NCBI GenBank assembly: GCA_046330255.1
Contig: JAXLTC010000002.1
Span: 682,001 to 746,000 of the forward strand
Origin: JBBSBL01 sp046330255
GTDB taxonomy: Bacteria > Actinomycetota > Thermoleophilia > Solirubrobacterales > Solirubrobacteraceae
Length of the DNA: 64,000 nucleotides
Direction of reading: 5' to 3'
Within the stretch, counting starts at the first letter, position 1; the number at the start of each line of letters is the position of its first letter. The translations under genes and the position numbers were made by a program. This document shows, one piece after another, positions 15,733 to 24,858 of the stretch. The notes under the pieces are model-generated. The model did not search any database and was not told the origin of the DNA. It was given only the letters and a program-made list of their open reading frames with translations.

Positions 15733-17306
15733 TGCTGCTGCTGCTGCTGCGACTGGTCGTGCCAGGGCTCGCCGTAGCGAACCTCGGGCAGCGTGGGCGG
15801 CACGTACACGGGCGCGGCGTCGCGGGGCGCGTCGGAGTCCTCGAGCACCCAGGTGTCCTTGGAGCCGCCTCCGCGGGAGGAGTTCACGATCATCGACCCC
15901 TCGACCAGCGCCACGCGGGTCAGCCCGCCGGGGACGATGCGGACGTCGTCGGCTCCCTCCATGACCGCGAACGGCCGGAGATCGACGTGGCGCGCGGCGA
16001 GCTCGCCGCCGGACTGCGTCGGGACGGTGGACAGCCGCACGAGCTCCTGCGCGATCCAGCGCCCCGGGTCACGCTCGACCAGCGCGCGCTGGCGTGCGAG
16101 GGCGGCGGCATCGGCCGCGGGCCCGATGAAGACCCCCTTCCCGCCCGACTCCCCCGTGGGCTTGACCACGATCTCGTCGAGGCGCTCCAGGCTTGCGCGC
16201 CGCTGCTCGGGGTCGGCCATCAGGTAGGTCGGCACGTTGCCCAGCACGGGCTCTTCGCCGAGGTAGAACCGGATCATCTCGGGCACGAAGTGGTAGACGG
16301 CCTTGTCGTCGGCCACGCCGGTCCCGATCGCGTTCGCGATCGCGACCGTGCCGGCGCGGTAGGCGCGCAGCAGGCCCGGCACCCCGAGCAGCGAGTCAGG
16401 GCGGAACTCGAGCGGGTCCACGAAGTCGTCGTCCAGCCGCCGGTAGACCGAGTGCACGCGGGCGAGCCCGGCCGTCGTGCGCATGTAGAGGACCTGGTCG
16501 CGCACGACGAGGTCCGATGCCTCGACCAGCTCGACCCCCATCTGGCGCGCCAGGAAGGCATGCTCGAAGTAGGCGGAGTTCGAGGGCCCCGGCGTCCACA
16601 CCACGATCGTCGGGTCGGCGTCGCCGGCGGGCGCCACGCTGCGCAGCGCGGACAGCAGCAGCTCCGGGTAGTGCTCGACGGGACGCACGCGGTAGCCGGA
16701 GAACAGCTCCGGCACGAGCCGCGCCATCGCGAGGCGGTTCTCGAGCACGTAGGAGATCCCCGACGGGGTGCGGACGTTGTCCTCGAGCACCAGCCATCTC
16801 CCGTCCGCGTCGCGCACGAGGTCGCAGCCGCCGACATGGCAGTAGACGCCGCCGGGCGGGCGGATGCGATGCACCGGGCGGGCGAAGTGCGAACGGCTGA
16901 CGACCAGCGACCACGGCACGACGCCCGCCCTGACGATCTCATGCCCGTGGTAGACGTCGTCGACGAACGCGTTCAGCGCGCGGATCCGCTGCGCCACGCC
17001 GCGCTCGATCGTGCGCCACTCGCTCGCGGGGATGATCCGCGGCACGAGGTCGAGCGGGAACGGGCGGTCCCGCACCGCGCCTTCGCCGTCGCCCGAGCTG
17101 ACCTCGAACGTGATCCCCTGGTCCATGAAGATCGCGTCGCAGCGCCGTCCCGCCGCGGCCAGGCCCTCGCGCCCCAGCCGCTCGAGCGACCGTGACAGCG
17201 CCGCGGCGTGCTCGCGCGGCGCGCCGGTCGGCTCGAAGAGTTCGTCGAGATAGCCCGCGGCGGGCGCGTAGGAGGACTCGGGGGCGGGGTTGCCGGCGCT
17301 CGCCAT
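15729..17306 (-). CDS. Circularly permuted type 2 ATP-grasp protein
   Basis: 525 residues, COG2308 family. Conserved segments include GITFEVSS, FPLDLVPRIIPASEW, the GGVYCHVGGCDLVRDADGRW block, LVLEDNVRTPSGISYVLENR (about residues 172-191), and KPTGESGGKGVFIGP. ATP-grasp enzymes ligate a carboxylate to an amine using ATP, so a peptide-bond-forming role is inferred. The protein ends in a run of six glutamines encoded by five CAG plus one CAA just before the stop. It is first in the trio. A CAGAAT hexamer ends 6 nt before the ATG, consistent with a leaderless transcript, and the divergent MFS gene starts 68 bp away. Confidence 0.9.
   Translation of the reverse strand: MASAGNPAPESSYAPAAGYLDELFEPTGAPREHAAALSRSLERLGREGLAAAGRRCDAIFMDQGITFEVSSGDGEGAVRDRPFPLDLVPRIIPASEWRTIERGVAQRIRALNAFVDDVYHGHEIVRAGVVPWSLVVSRSHFARPVHRIRPPGGVYCHVGGCDLVRDADGRWLVLEDNVRTPSGISYVLENRLAMARLVPELFSGYRVRPVEHYPELLLSALRSVAPAGDADPTIVVWTPGPSNSAYFEHAFLARQMGVELVEASDLVVRDQVLYMRTTAGLARVHSVYRRLDDDFVDPLEFRPDSLLGVPGLLRAYRAGTVAIANAIGTGVADDKAVYHFVPEMIRFYLGEEPVLGNVPTYLMADPEQRRASLERLDEIVVKPTGESGGKGVFIGPAADAAALARQRALVERDPGRWIAQELVRLSTVPTQSGGELAARHVDLRPFAVMEGADDVRIVPGGLTRVALVEGSMIVNSSRGGGSKDTWVLEDSDAPRDAAPVYVPPTLPEVRYGEPWHDQSQQQQQQ
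15732..15750 (-). repeat. CAG/CTG trinucleotide run
   Basis: Five consecutive CAG codons followed by CAA encode the C-terminal glutamine run of the ATP-grasp protein and abut the ATGA overlap with the alpha-E gene. Slippage would change only the glutamine number, not the frame, so this is not a classical phase switch. Confidence 0.8.
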
Positions 17307-17374
17307 GGGTGGATTCTGACGAGGGCCGCGCCTGCCCGCGGACGGAACGGGTGTGCTCCCCTACCCTGGGAGCG

Positions 17375-18583
17375 ATGGAGGCCGGGACCCTCGCCGCCGC
17401 GCTTCGCGTGCGCACCTCGCCGCGGCGGCTCGCGTTCGCCGGTCTCGCCGGCGCCACGATCTGCAACTTCCTTGCGGTCGGCGCGGCCATCCCCGTTCTG
17501 CCGCGCTACGTGAAGGGACCGGTCGGGTCGGGTGACGTCGAGGTCGGCATCGTCGTCGGCGCGTTCGCGCTCGCCGCGATCGTGAGCCGCCCGCTGGCGG
17601 GCCGTCTCGCGGACGCGCGCGGGCGGCGCAACGTGCTCGTCGCGGGGATGGCGCTCTCGTCGGTCGCGGGCATGCTGCTGTTCGTGCCGGGCGGGGTGCC
17701 GATGCTGATCGCGGCGCGCCTGGTGCTCGGCGTCGCCGACGGCGCCGTCTTCACGGCCGGCGCCGCGTGGACGGTGGACGTGGCGCCGGCCGAGCGCCGC
17801 GGTCGCGTGATCGGCCTCTTCGGCCTGGCGGTGTGGACCGGCATGACGCTCGGCCCCGCGATCGGCGAGGCGCTCTACTCGGCCGGCGGCTACGAGCTCG
17901 TCTGGGCGTTCACCGTGCTCTCGCCGCTCGCGGGGATCGCGCTCGCATGGCGCCTGGAGGACCGCTTCGAGGCCCACCCGGCGACCGGCCCGCGGCCGCT
18001 GATCCCGCGTCCGGCGATCCGGCCGGGCATCTCGCTGATGCTCGCGAACTTCGGCTATGCGGCGATGGCCGGGTTCCTCGTCCTGCACCTCGACGCGCGC
18101 GGGATCGGGCACGGCGCGGCGGTGTTCGTGGCGTTCGCCGCGGGCGTTGTCGGCGCACGGCTCCTGCTCGGCAGGCTCCCCGACGTGCTCGGGCCGCGCG
18201 TCAGCGCGCCGGGGGCCGGGGCGATGGAGGCGCTGGGCCTGGTGATCATCGCGCTCGCGCCCTCGCTGCCGCTGGCGCTCGCGGGCGCGGTCGTGATGGG
18301 AACGGGCTTCTCGCTGCTCTACCCGTCGCTCGCGCTCGCGGTCGTCTCGCGCGTGCCCGAGAGCCGCCGCGGCGCGGCGCTCGGCGCCTTCACGGCGTTC
18401 TTCGACGCCGGGGTCGGGTTCGGCGCGCCGCTGGCCGGCGTGGCCGTGACGCTGGGGGACGGCTACGCGGCGGCCTTCTGGCTCGCGGCAGCCGCGGCCG
18501 TCGCGGGCGCCGTGCTCACGATCGCCAACAGGGCCATGCCTGGCCCCACGACGGGCGCGGCGGCGTTCGGGGAGCCCGCGTGA
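17375..18583 (+). CDS. MFS transporter
   Basis: 402-residue, twelve-helix major facilitator. The motif between helices 2 and 3 reads GRLADARGRRN, the MFS motif A signature, and helix 4 carries RLVLGVADGAVFTAGAAW. It resembles drug/metabolite efflux permeases (MFS-1); the substrate is unknown. The ATG was preferred because the hexamer TACCCT ends 7 nt before it, fitting a leaderless promoter, and because upstream sequence lies in the divergent promoter. It overlaps the SRPBCC gene by 4 bp (GTGA), so the two are coupled. Confidence 0.9.
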   Translation: MEAGTLAAALRVRTSPRRLAFAGLAGATICNFLAVGAAIPVLPRYVKGPVGSGDVEVGIVVGAFALAAIVSRPLAGRLADARGRRNVLVAGMALSSVAGMLLFVPGGVPMLIAARLVLGVADGAVFTAGAAWTVDVAPAERRGRVIGLFGLAVWTGMTLGPAIGEALYSAGGYELVWAFTVLSPLAGIALAWRLEDRFEAHPATGPRPLIPRPAIRPGISLMLANFGYAAMAGFLVLHLDARGIGHGAAVFVAFAAGVVGARLLLGRLPDVLGPRVSAPGAGAMEALGLVIIALAPSLPLALAGAVVMGTGFSLLYPSLALAVVSRVPESRRGAALGAFTAFFDAGVGFGAPLAGVAVTLGDGYAAAFWLAAAAAVAGAVLTIANRAMPGPTTGAAAFGEPA

Positions 18584-19110
18584 ACCCCCTGCGCACGGCG
18601 GCGGCCACCGCGGTCGCGCCGGGGGCCCCGGAGGAGATCTGGGCGCTCGTGTCCGATCCGGCGCGCTTCGTCAGCTGGGCCGCGCTGACCCGCGAGGTGG
18701 TGCGCTGGGACGAGCCGCTCGGGCTCGGCGGCAGCTACGTCGAGCGCAACATCGTCGCGGGGCCGCTCACCGCGCTGAACACGTTCACGGTGGTCGAGCA
18801 CGACCCGCCACGCCGGGCCGTGCACCGCGTCACCGGGTCCGCGCTCGCGAGCGAGATGTGGTTCTTCGTCGTGCTCGGGCCCGCCGGGGACGGCACGCAG
18901 GTGACCGCCGGGCTGCGCTACCGCGCGGCGTTCGGGCGCGCCGGCGACGCGCTCGTCTCGGCGCTCGTCGCCCCGCGCCTGCGTCGCGGCTTCCGCGAGA
19001 CCGTGGACAACATCGCGCTCGTGGCGCGCCGGGACGAGATCGGACGGCGCTCAAGCGCCGCGCGATCGCGGCCGATCCCGGGACCTGAGGCGACGACCAC
19101 GGAGGTCTGA
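18580..19110 (+). CDS. SRPBCC family protein
   Basis: 176 residues from a GTG overlapping the MFS stop. It has the START/polyketide-cyclase-like pattern: TAVAPGAPEEIWALVSDPARFVSW near the N-terminus, then alternating strands and a long C-terminal helix (RRGFRETVDNIALVARR). Members bind hydrophobic ligands or carry out cyclisations and lack a universal active site, so no reaction is proposed. The last 25 residues are charged and probably disordered. Cotranscription with the MFS exporter may mean that both handle the same hydrophobic compound; that is speculation. Confidence 0.82.
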   Translation: MNPLRTAAATAVAPGAPEEIWALVSDPARFVSWAALTREVVRWDEPLGLGGSYVERNIVAGPLTALNTFTVVEHDPPRRAVHRVTGSALASEMWFFVVLGPAGDGTQVTAGLRYRAAFGRAGDALVSALVAPRLRRGFRETVDNIALVARRDEIGRRSSAARSRPIPGPEATTTEV

Positions 19111-19117
19111 GACAACG

Positions 19118-19984
19118 ATGGGCGGCGGGCGAATCTCGAGAGGCTGGGCGCTGGCGAAGACCTCGTGGGCGGTACTGCGCGCGGACCGCTCGCTGATGCT
19201 CTTCCCGCTGGTCGGGATCCTCGCCGGGCTCGGCGCCGGGGCGCTCCTGCTCGCGCCGGGCGTCGCCATCTACGCGCGGAACGACTCGACCCCCGTCCTG
19301 ATCGCGTTCGGCGTCGTGGCGGCCTACGCGCTCACGTTCGTCGCGCTCTACTTCAACACCGCGCTGGCCGCCGCGGCCGCGCGCTCGCTCGACGGCCAGG
19401 ACACCAGCTTTGCGACCGGCATGGCCGCGGCGCGCGAGCGCACCGGCGTGATCGCGCAGTGGGCGGGGGTCCAGCTCACCGTGGGGCTGCTGCTCAGCCT
19501 CGTCCAGCAGCTCGGCGGCGAGGGCGGCGCCGGCCGCCTGGTGGCGGTGCTGCTCTCGAGCGTGCTCAACCTCGCCTGGCAGATCGCCACGTTCTTCGTG
19601 ATCCCGGTGATCGCGCTCGAGGGTCTCGGACCCAAGGCCGCGTTCACGCGCTCCGCGCACGTGATCCGCGAGCGCTGGGGCGAGGGCATCGTCGGATCGG
19701 CCTCGATCGGCGGGGTGTTGTTCCTGATCGCGCTGCTGCCTCTCGCCGCTCTGGTCGTTGGTGGCTTCGCGCTCGCGCACACGGCGCCGGCGGCCGCCGG
19801 CGCCCTGTGGGCGATCGCCGTGCTCGCCTTCGCGGCGGCGATGCTGCTGGGCTCTACGCTGACGGCCGTCTTCCGCGTGGCGCTCTTCCGCTACGCGACC
19901 GAGGGGCGCGCGGGGGGCGGCTTCAGCGAGCAGGCGCTCGCCGGCGCGTTCCGGCCGAAGGGCCGGCGCGGCCTGGCCGGCTGA
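19118..19984 (+). CDS. DUF6159 family integral membrane protein
   Basis: 288 residues with about six hydrophobic segments (first at residues 27-50, ALLLAPGVAIY following). The opening RISRGWALAKTSWAVLRADRSLMLFPLVG and the internal TRSAHVIRERWGEGIVG match the DUF6159 family, membrane proteins of unknown function frequent in actinobacteria. The gene starts 7 bp after the SRPBCC stop and is likely in the same operon. No catalytic motif was seen. Confidence 0.82.
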   Translation: MGGGRISRGWALAKTSWAVLRADRSLMLFPLVGILAGLGAGALLLAPGVAIYARNDSTPVLIAFGVVAAYALTFVALYFNTALAAAAARSLDGQDTSFATGMAAARERTGVIAQWAGVQLTVGLLLSLVQQLGGEGGAGRLVAVLLSSVLNLAWQIATFFVIPVIALEGLGPKAAFTRSAHVIRERWGEGIVGSASIGGVLFLIALLPLAALVVGGFALAHTAPAAAGALWAIAVLAFAAAMLLGSTLTAVFRVALFRYATEGRAGGGFSEQALAGAFRPKGRRGLAG

Positions 19985-20091
19985 GACGGCGGATTCGCCA
20001 TACGGTGGTTCGGCGCGCCCGCCGGGCCCGGGTGATAGCGTCGCGCGCGTCCCGGGCTCCCTCCCGGGCTGGGAGACATCGAGGAGATCGC

Positions 20092-22626
20092 ATGAGGTTC
20101 CGCACGCTCGTGCCCGCCGTCGTGGCGGGCCTGCTCGTCACCGCCGCGCCCGCCGCCGCGAAGGACTACGCGTCGTTCGCGCGCGACATCATCCCGTCGG
20201 GCCAGTACCAGAGCACCTCGATGCCGGGCGCCAGCCGCCAGGCGCAGATGTATGACGGGCTGACGCCGCTGTTCCGCAACGTTACGGGCGGCGACCTGCA
20301 GCGTTACTTCAAGCCGATGGCGCTGAACCCGACGCGTGTCGCCAAGCGCGAGAGCGTGCCCGGCCGGCCCGGCGCCCGCATCGAGCGCGACCCCTACGGC
20401 GTGCCCTACGTCTACGGCCGCACCGACGACGACGTCACGTTCGGCGCCGGCTACGTGGTCGCCGAGGACCGCAGCCTGCTGATCGACTTCGCGCGCTACA
20501 ACGGCATCCTCGCGGCGCTCGACGCGCCGAACATCGACGCGATCAAGCTGATCATCGGCGCGAGCGCCTTCAAGCCGAGCGCCCAGGCCAACCGCATGGT
20601 GGCCCGCCAGACCGACGCGCTGCTGCAGCACGGACGCGACGGCCGCCGCGTGCTCCACGACATCGACGTCTTCGTCGCGGGCATCAACGCCTGGTACCGG
20701 CGCAACGAGGCGAGCGCGGCGCCGATCACCCGCAACGACATCTACGCGCTGAACGCGGTCAAGGGTCAGTTCCTCGGCGAGGGCGGCGGGTCGGAGGTCG
20801 GCAACGCGATGTTCCTCGACGGCCTGCAGCGCAAGCTCGGCGGCTCGGCGGGGTTCAACGCCTGGACCGACCTCAAGCAGCGCAACGACCCGGAGCACCC
20901 GTACTCGGTGCCGAACTCCGCGCCCTGGCAGGCCGCGCCGTCGAAGATCGGACCGGGCAACGTGATCCTGCGCGACGGCGGCTACGCGCCGGTCAAGGAC
21001 GACGGCACGCCGGGCGGCGCCGCGGCGAGCGCGGCGAGCCTGCGCTCCGAGCGCCCGCGCCACCAGGCCAGCAACGTCCTGCTGGTCTCCGGCCGGCGCA
21101 CGTCGACCGGCCATCCGCTGATGGTCGGTGGCCCGCAGATCGGCTACAACTTCCCCGGCCTGACGATGGAGATCGGCCTTCACGGGCCGCACCGCAACGT
21201 GGTCGGCGCCACGTCGGCCCCGTTCCCGGGCTACCTGCTGATCGGTCGGGGTGCAGAGTTCGCCTCGACGCTCACCTCGGCGGAGTCGGACATCGTCGAC
21301 GAGTACGCCGAGACGCTCTGCGGAGGCAGCGACCAGCGCTACGTGTACAAGGGACGCTGCCGGACGATGGAGCACGTGGACGCCGGGACGATCGGCTCCG
21401 GCGCCGGCGCGCGGCACATCGCCTTCTACCGGACGGTCCACGGGCCGGTGATCGGCTACGGCCTCGACCAGAGCGGCCGCCGGGTCGCGATCTCGCGCAA
21501 GCGCTCGAGCTACGGGCAGGACGTCGTCGACCAACTCTTCTTCCAGCGCCTCACCGACGGGCGGGTGAACAGCTACGCCAGCTTCCGCAAGGCGGCGACG
21601 CTCACGCCCCAGACCTTCAACTCGTTCTACACGGACTACCGCCACATCGGCGTCTACACCTCCGGGCGGCTGCCGCTGCGCCCGAAGGGCGTCAGCGGAG
21701 ACCTGCCGGTCGACGGCCGCGGCGGCTACGAGTGGACCGGGTTCCTGCCCAGCTCCCGCCACGCGCAGGGCGAGGATCCGCCCAACGGGCTGATCGTCAA
21801 CTGGAACAACAAGTCCGCCCGCAACTGGCCGGCTTCGGACAGCCGCTGGGGCGAGGGCTCGCTGGCCCGCGACCAGCTGCTGCTCGGCGAGCTGGCGCGC
21901 AAGCCGCGCCACACGCTCGCGACCGTCACCGGCGCGATGAACGCGGCCGCGACCGAGGACGTGCGCGCCGTGCTGCTGTGGCCGGTGCTGCGCGACGTGC
22001 TCGCCCGCGGCAAGGCGCCGAACGCGACGGCGGCACGCATGGTCGCGCTGCTGCAGCAGTGGCACGACCAGGGCGGCAGCCGCCTCGACCGCAACCTGGA
22101 CGGCAAGATCGACGCGCCCGGCGCCGCGATCCTGGACACGGCCTGGGACGGGCTCGCGAACGCGGCGATGTGCCCGCGCCTGGGGCTCGCGCTGTGCGAC
22201 GAGCTGGCGACGCGCATGAGCCGCTTCGACGCTCCTCCCTCCGGCCAGTACAACGGCTGGTACCAGTACATGAACAAGGACATGCGCACGCTGCTCGGCC
22301 GCAACGTCAAGGGCCCGTTCAAGACGCGCTTCTGCGGTCTCGGGAGCCTCGCGACCTGCAGCGCGAGCCTGTGGGCGGCGCTCGACGCGGCCGGCGCGAC
22401 GCTCACCGCCGCGCAGGGCCCGAACCCCGACGCCTGGCGCGCGGACGCGACCGCGGAGCGGATCAAGTTCACGCCGCTGCCGCTGATCACGATGCGCTAC
22501 ACGAACCGGCCGAGCGGAATCCAGATCGTGACGTCGTTCAGCGGCCACAGCGCGACCGTGCGCAAGCGCAAGCCCGCGCGCAAGCAGCGCAGGCGGCGTG
22601 CGGCGTGCCGGGCCTTCTGCGGCTGA
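20092..22626 (+). CDS. Secreted penicillin acylase family protein
   Basis: 844 residues, Ntn-hydrolase of the penicillin/AHL acylase family. A signal peptide (MRFRTLVPAVVAGLLVTAAPAAA) precedes the alpha chain, whose DPYGVPYVYGRTDDDVTFG block is typical. After a spacer the beta chain would begin at Ser327 in QASNVLLVSGRRTSTGHP, the expected autoproteolytic nucleophile, followed by the GGPQIGYNFPGL oxyanion region and the Asn in VNWNNKSA. The protein ends in a basic tail. Such enzymes hydrolyse amides such as acyl-homoserine lactones, penicillins or lipopeptides; the substrate is undetermined. The ATG has GAGGAG about 6 nt upstream, and a TGATAGCG promoter-like element lies at 20033-20040. Confidence 0.9.
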   Translation: MRFRTLVPAVVAGLLVTAAPAAAKDYASFARDIIPSGQYQSTSMPGASRQAQMYDGLTPLFRNVTGGDLQRYFKPMALNPTRVAKRESVPGRPGARIERDPYGVPYVYGRTDDDVTFGAGYVVAEDRSLLIDFARYNGILAALDAPNIDAIKLIIGASAFKPSAQANRMVARQTDALLQHGRDGRRVLHDIDVFVAGINAWYRRNEASAAPITRNDIYALNAVKGQFLGEGGGSEVGNAMFLDGLQRKLGGSAGFNAWTDLKQRNDPEHPYSVPNSAPWQAAPSKIGPGNVILRDGGYAPVKDDGTPGGAAASAASLRSERPRHQASNVLLVSGRRTSTGHPLMVGGPQIGYNFPGLTMEIGLHGPHRNVVGATSAPFPGYLLIGRGAEFASTLTSAESDIVDEYAETLCGGSDQRYVYKGRCRTMEHVDAGTIGSGAGARHIAFYRTVHGPVIGYGLDQSGRRVAISRKRSSYGQDVVDQLFFQRLTDGRVNSYASFRKAATLTPQTFNSFYTDYRHIGVYTSGRLPLRPKGVSGDLPVDGRGGYEWTGFLPSSRHAQGEDPPNGLIVNWNNKSARNWPASDSRWGEGSLARDQLLLGELARKPRHTLATVTGAMNAAATEDVRAVLLWPVLRDVLARGKAPNATAARMVALLQQWHDQGGSRLDRNLDGKIDAPGAAILDTAWDGLANAAMCPRLGLALCDELATRMSRFDAPPSGQYNGWYQYMNKDMRTLLGRNVKGPFKTRFCGLGSLATCSASLWAALDAAGATLTAAQGPNPDAWRADATAERIKFTPLPLITMRYTNRPSGIQIVTSFSGHSATVRKRKPARKQRRRRAACRAFCG

Positions 22627-22627
22627 G

Positions 22628-23047
22628 GTGGCGCGCCGCGATCTCGAGCATCTGCTCGCCTCGCTGCCGCCCGCCCCATTCGTGGACGGCCTCGGCCTGC
22701 GCTTCACCGCGCTGGGCGAGGGCTGGGCGGAGAGCGAGATCACGACCGCCCCGCGGCTGACCCAGGCTCAGGGCCTCGTCCACGCGGGCGTGCTGGCGAC
22801 GATGGCCGACCATACCGCCGGAGCCGCCGCGAGCACGACCGCGCCGGACGGCAAGGTGGTGGTGACGGCCGAGTTCAAGCTGAACCTCCTGCGCCCGGCC
22901 ACCGCGCCGATGCTCTCCTGCCGCGCCGAGGTCGTCAAGGCGGGACGGGCGCTCACCGTCGTCGAGGCGCGGATTCATGCCGGCGACGACGGCGCCGAAC
23001 CAAAGCTCCTGGCGCTCGCCGTGCTCACGATGTCGGTGATCGGCTGA
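22628..23047 (+). CDS. PaaI-family hotdog thioesterase
   Basis: About 139 residues with a hotdog fold. TQAQGLVHAGVLATMADHTAGAA is the PaaI signature (HxG followed by an acidic residue in the central helix), and FKLNLLRPATAPML is the second strand block. It probably hydrolyses an acyl-CoA. Two GTG starts are possible, 22628 just after the acylase stop and 22598 inside it; neither has a strong ribosome site, so the shorter was chosen. It is likely cotranscribed with the acylase gene. Confidence 0.85.
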   Translation: MARRDLEHLLASLPPAPFVDGLGLRFTALGEGWAESEITTAPRLTQAQGLVHAGVLATMADHTAGAAASTTAPDGKVVVTAEFKLNLLRPATAPMLSCRAEVVKAGRALTVVEARIHAGDDGAEPKLLALAVLTMSVIG

Positions 23048-23079
23048 CCCGGAGCCGCGCTCCGTTGCCCGGCTGGCCC

Positions 23080-23103
23080 TGACCTTGTAGTCAGTCGCAC
23101 GAT
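23080..23103. promoter_or_regulatory. TetR-type operator, site 1
   Basis: TGACCTTGTAGTCA (inverted repeat TGAC-N6-GTCA) immediately followed by GTCGCACGAT. An almost identical bipartite sequence occurs at 30633-30656 in the Rieske/TetR divergent promoter; 20 of 24 positions agree and the four differences are transitions. It lies 22-45 bp upstream of the GTG of the FAD oxidoreductase gene and overlaps the expected -35 region of the TAGCGT promoter, suiting a repressor site. Confidence 0.7.
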
Positions 23104-23124
23104 CTTCTGATAGCGTCGCGGCCC

Positions 23125-24801
23125 GTGGCGAGCGTCGCGGAGCGTGCGGGGGAGCGGGTCGCAGCCGGGGGCGGCGGCGAGAGCTTCGACGCGATCGTCG
23201 TGGGTGGCGGGCACAACGGCCTGACCGCCGCCGCGTACCTCGCCCGGGCGGGCCTGCGCACGTGCGTGCTCGAGCGCCGCGACGTGCTCGGCGGCGCGTG
23301 CGTGACCGAGGAGGTCTGGCCGGGGCACCGCGTGTCGCGCGCGAGCTATGTGGTCTCGATGCTCTCGCCCAAGGTCGTCGCCGATCTCGAGTTGAAGCGC
23401 TTCGGCTACGAGGCTCACCCGCTCGACCCCGCCTACGCGACGTTCGGGCCGCACGGCCCGGCCTTCTTCCACAACGACGCGGCACGCACCCGGGAATCGC
23501 TGCGGCGGCTCTCGCCGCGCGACGCCGAGCGCTACGAGGCGTTCGAGGCGATGCTCGAGCGGATGGCGGACTTCCTGCGCCCGCTGATGCACCGCCCGCC
23601 CCCCGCGCTCGGCTCGCGGCACCCGGGCGACCTGCTCTCGCTGCTGCGCGAGGCGGGTCGCGCCGCCGGGCTGCCCGCGCGGGAGGTGCACACGCTGTTC
23701 CGCGTGATGACGCAGTCGGTCGCCGACCTGCTCGACGACTGGTTCGAGTCCGATGTGCTGAAGGGCACGCTCGCCTCGACCGGCGTGGTCGGCGTCTGGG
23801 CCGGTCCCCGCACCCCGGGCACCGCCTACAACCTGCTGCACCACGCGCTCGGGGAGCTCGACGGCGTCAGCGGCCTCTGGGGCCAGGTCGTCGGCGGCAT
23901 GGGCGGGGTCAGCGCGGCGCTCGCGCGCAGCGCCGAGGCGGCCGGCGCGACGGTCCGCACGGGCGCGTTGGTGCGCTCGATCGACGTCGAGGGCGGCTCG
24001 GCGCGCGGCGTCACGCTGGCGGACGGCGAGCAGCTGCGCGCGCCGCTGGTGCTGTCGGGGGCGCACCCGAAGACGACCGTGCTGGACCTCGTCGGCGCGG
24101 GCCACTTCCCGGCCGAGGTGGTCGAGGACATGGAGCGCTACCGCACCAGGGGCGGGTCGGTGAAGATCAACTGGATCCTCTCGGAGCCCCCGCGCTACGA
24201 GAACGCCGGCGAGGCGGAGCGCGAGATGCTGCTGCGCTCCGGGGTCGGGCTGTGCCCGTCGATCGACTACCTCGAGCGCGCCTGGCAGGACGCGACCCGC
24301 GGCGTGCCCGCCGAGCACCCGTACGTGGAGGTCGAGGTGCCGACCACGGTCGACCCGTCGCTGACCGAAGACGGATCGACGGTCATGACGATGTTCACCC
24401 AGTACGGCCCGTGGCGGGAGGAGGACTGGCCCCAGGGCGCGCGCGAGGCCTACGCGCGCGACTGCCTCGAGCACCTCGCGCGCCACGCGCCCAACGTCAC
24501 CGACGCGGTCGTCCACCACGAGGTGCTCGCCCCGCCCGACCTCGAGGAGATCTTCGGCCTGGTCGGCGGCTCGATCTTCCAGGGCGAGCAGGGCCTGGAC
24601 CAGATGGCGTTCATGCGCCCCTGCCCCGCGCTCGCGCAGTACGCGACCCCGGTCGGCGGGCTCTACCTGTGCGGCGCCGGCACCCATCCGGGCGGCGGCG
24701 TGATGGCGCTCGGCGGCCACAACGCGGCGATGCGCGTGTTGCGGGACCGCCGCCGAGCGGGGCGGCGGGCGCGCCTGCGGGGCAGCGCCGCGCCCCTCTG
24801 A
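23125..24801 (+). CDS. PYROXD2/CrtI-like FAD-dependent oxidoreductase
   Basis: 558 residues. The N-terminal dinucleotide-binding motif (DAIVVGGGHNGLTAAAYLARAG, residues about 22-43) and the C-terminal FAD motif (GLYLCGAGTHPGGGVMALGGHNAA) place it in the phytoene desaturase superfamily, closest in style to PYROXD2. No carotenoid genes are nearby, so an amine or acyl oxidoreductase role is more plausible than carotenoid desaturation. The GTG start has a TAGCGT hexamer ending 8 nt before it. The TetR-type operator just upstream ties it to the Rieske/ABC cluster on the other side of the convergent potA-like gene. Confidence 0.85.
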   Translation: MASVAERAGERVAAGGGGESFDAIVVGGGHNGLTAAAYLARAGLRTCVLERRDVLGGACVTEEVWPGHRVSRASYVVSMLSPKVVADLELKRFGYEAHPLDPAYATFGPHGPAFFHNDAARTRESLRRLSPRDAERYEAFEAMLERMADFLRPLMHRPPPALGSRHPGDLLSLLREAGRAAGLPAREVHTLFRVMTQSVADLLDDWFESDVLKGTLASTGVVGVWAGPRTPGTAYNLLHHALGELDGVSGLWGQVVGGMGGVSAALARSAEAAGATVRTGALVRSIDVEGGSARGVTLADGEQLRAPLVLSGAHPKTTVLDLVGAGHFPAEVVEDMERYRTRGGSVKINWILSEPPRYENAGEAEREMLLRSGVGLCPSIDYLERAWQDATRGVPAEHPYVEVEVPTTVDPSLTEDGSTVMTMFTQYGPWREEDWPQGAREAYARDCLEHLARHAPNVTDAVVHHEVLAPPDLEEIFGLVGGSIFQGEQGLDQMAFMRPCPALAQYATPVGGLYLCGAGTHPGGGVMALGGHNAAMRVLRDRRRAGRRARLRGSAAPL

Positions 24802-24825
24802 CCCTTCGAGGGACTCGCCCTCGCC

Positions 24826-24842
24826 CCTTCCCGGATGCCGTT
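24826..24842 (-). repeat. 17-bp fragment of the dispersed repeat
   Basis: In the 57-bp convergent gap between the oxidoreductase and the ABC ATPase, the minus strand reads AACGGCATCCGGGAAGG. This is an exact match to 58999-59015 in the repeat cluster near the IS element, 34 kb away. Probably a remnant of the same repeat family. Confidence 0.5.
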
Positions 24843-24858
24843 CGCCGGGGGCGATCCC

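Noticed and set aside
15729..15750. Phase variation by the CAG repeat.
   Set aside because: Units are trinucleotides, so slippage changes only the glutamine count, not the reading frame.
19891..22743. A 950-codon leftward frame antisense to the penicillin acylase.
   Set aside because: No domain or start signal; low-complexity shadow of a well-recognised acylase gene.
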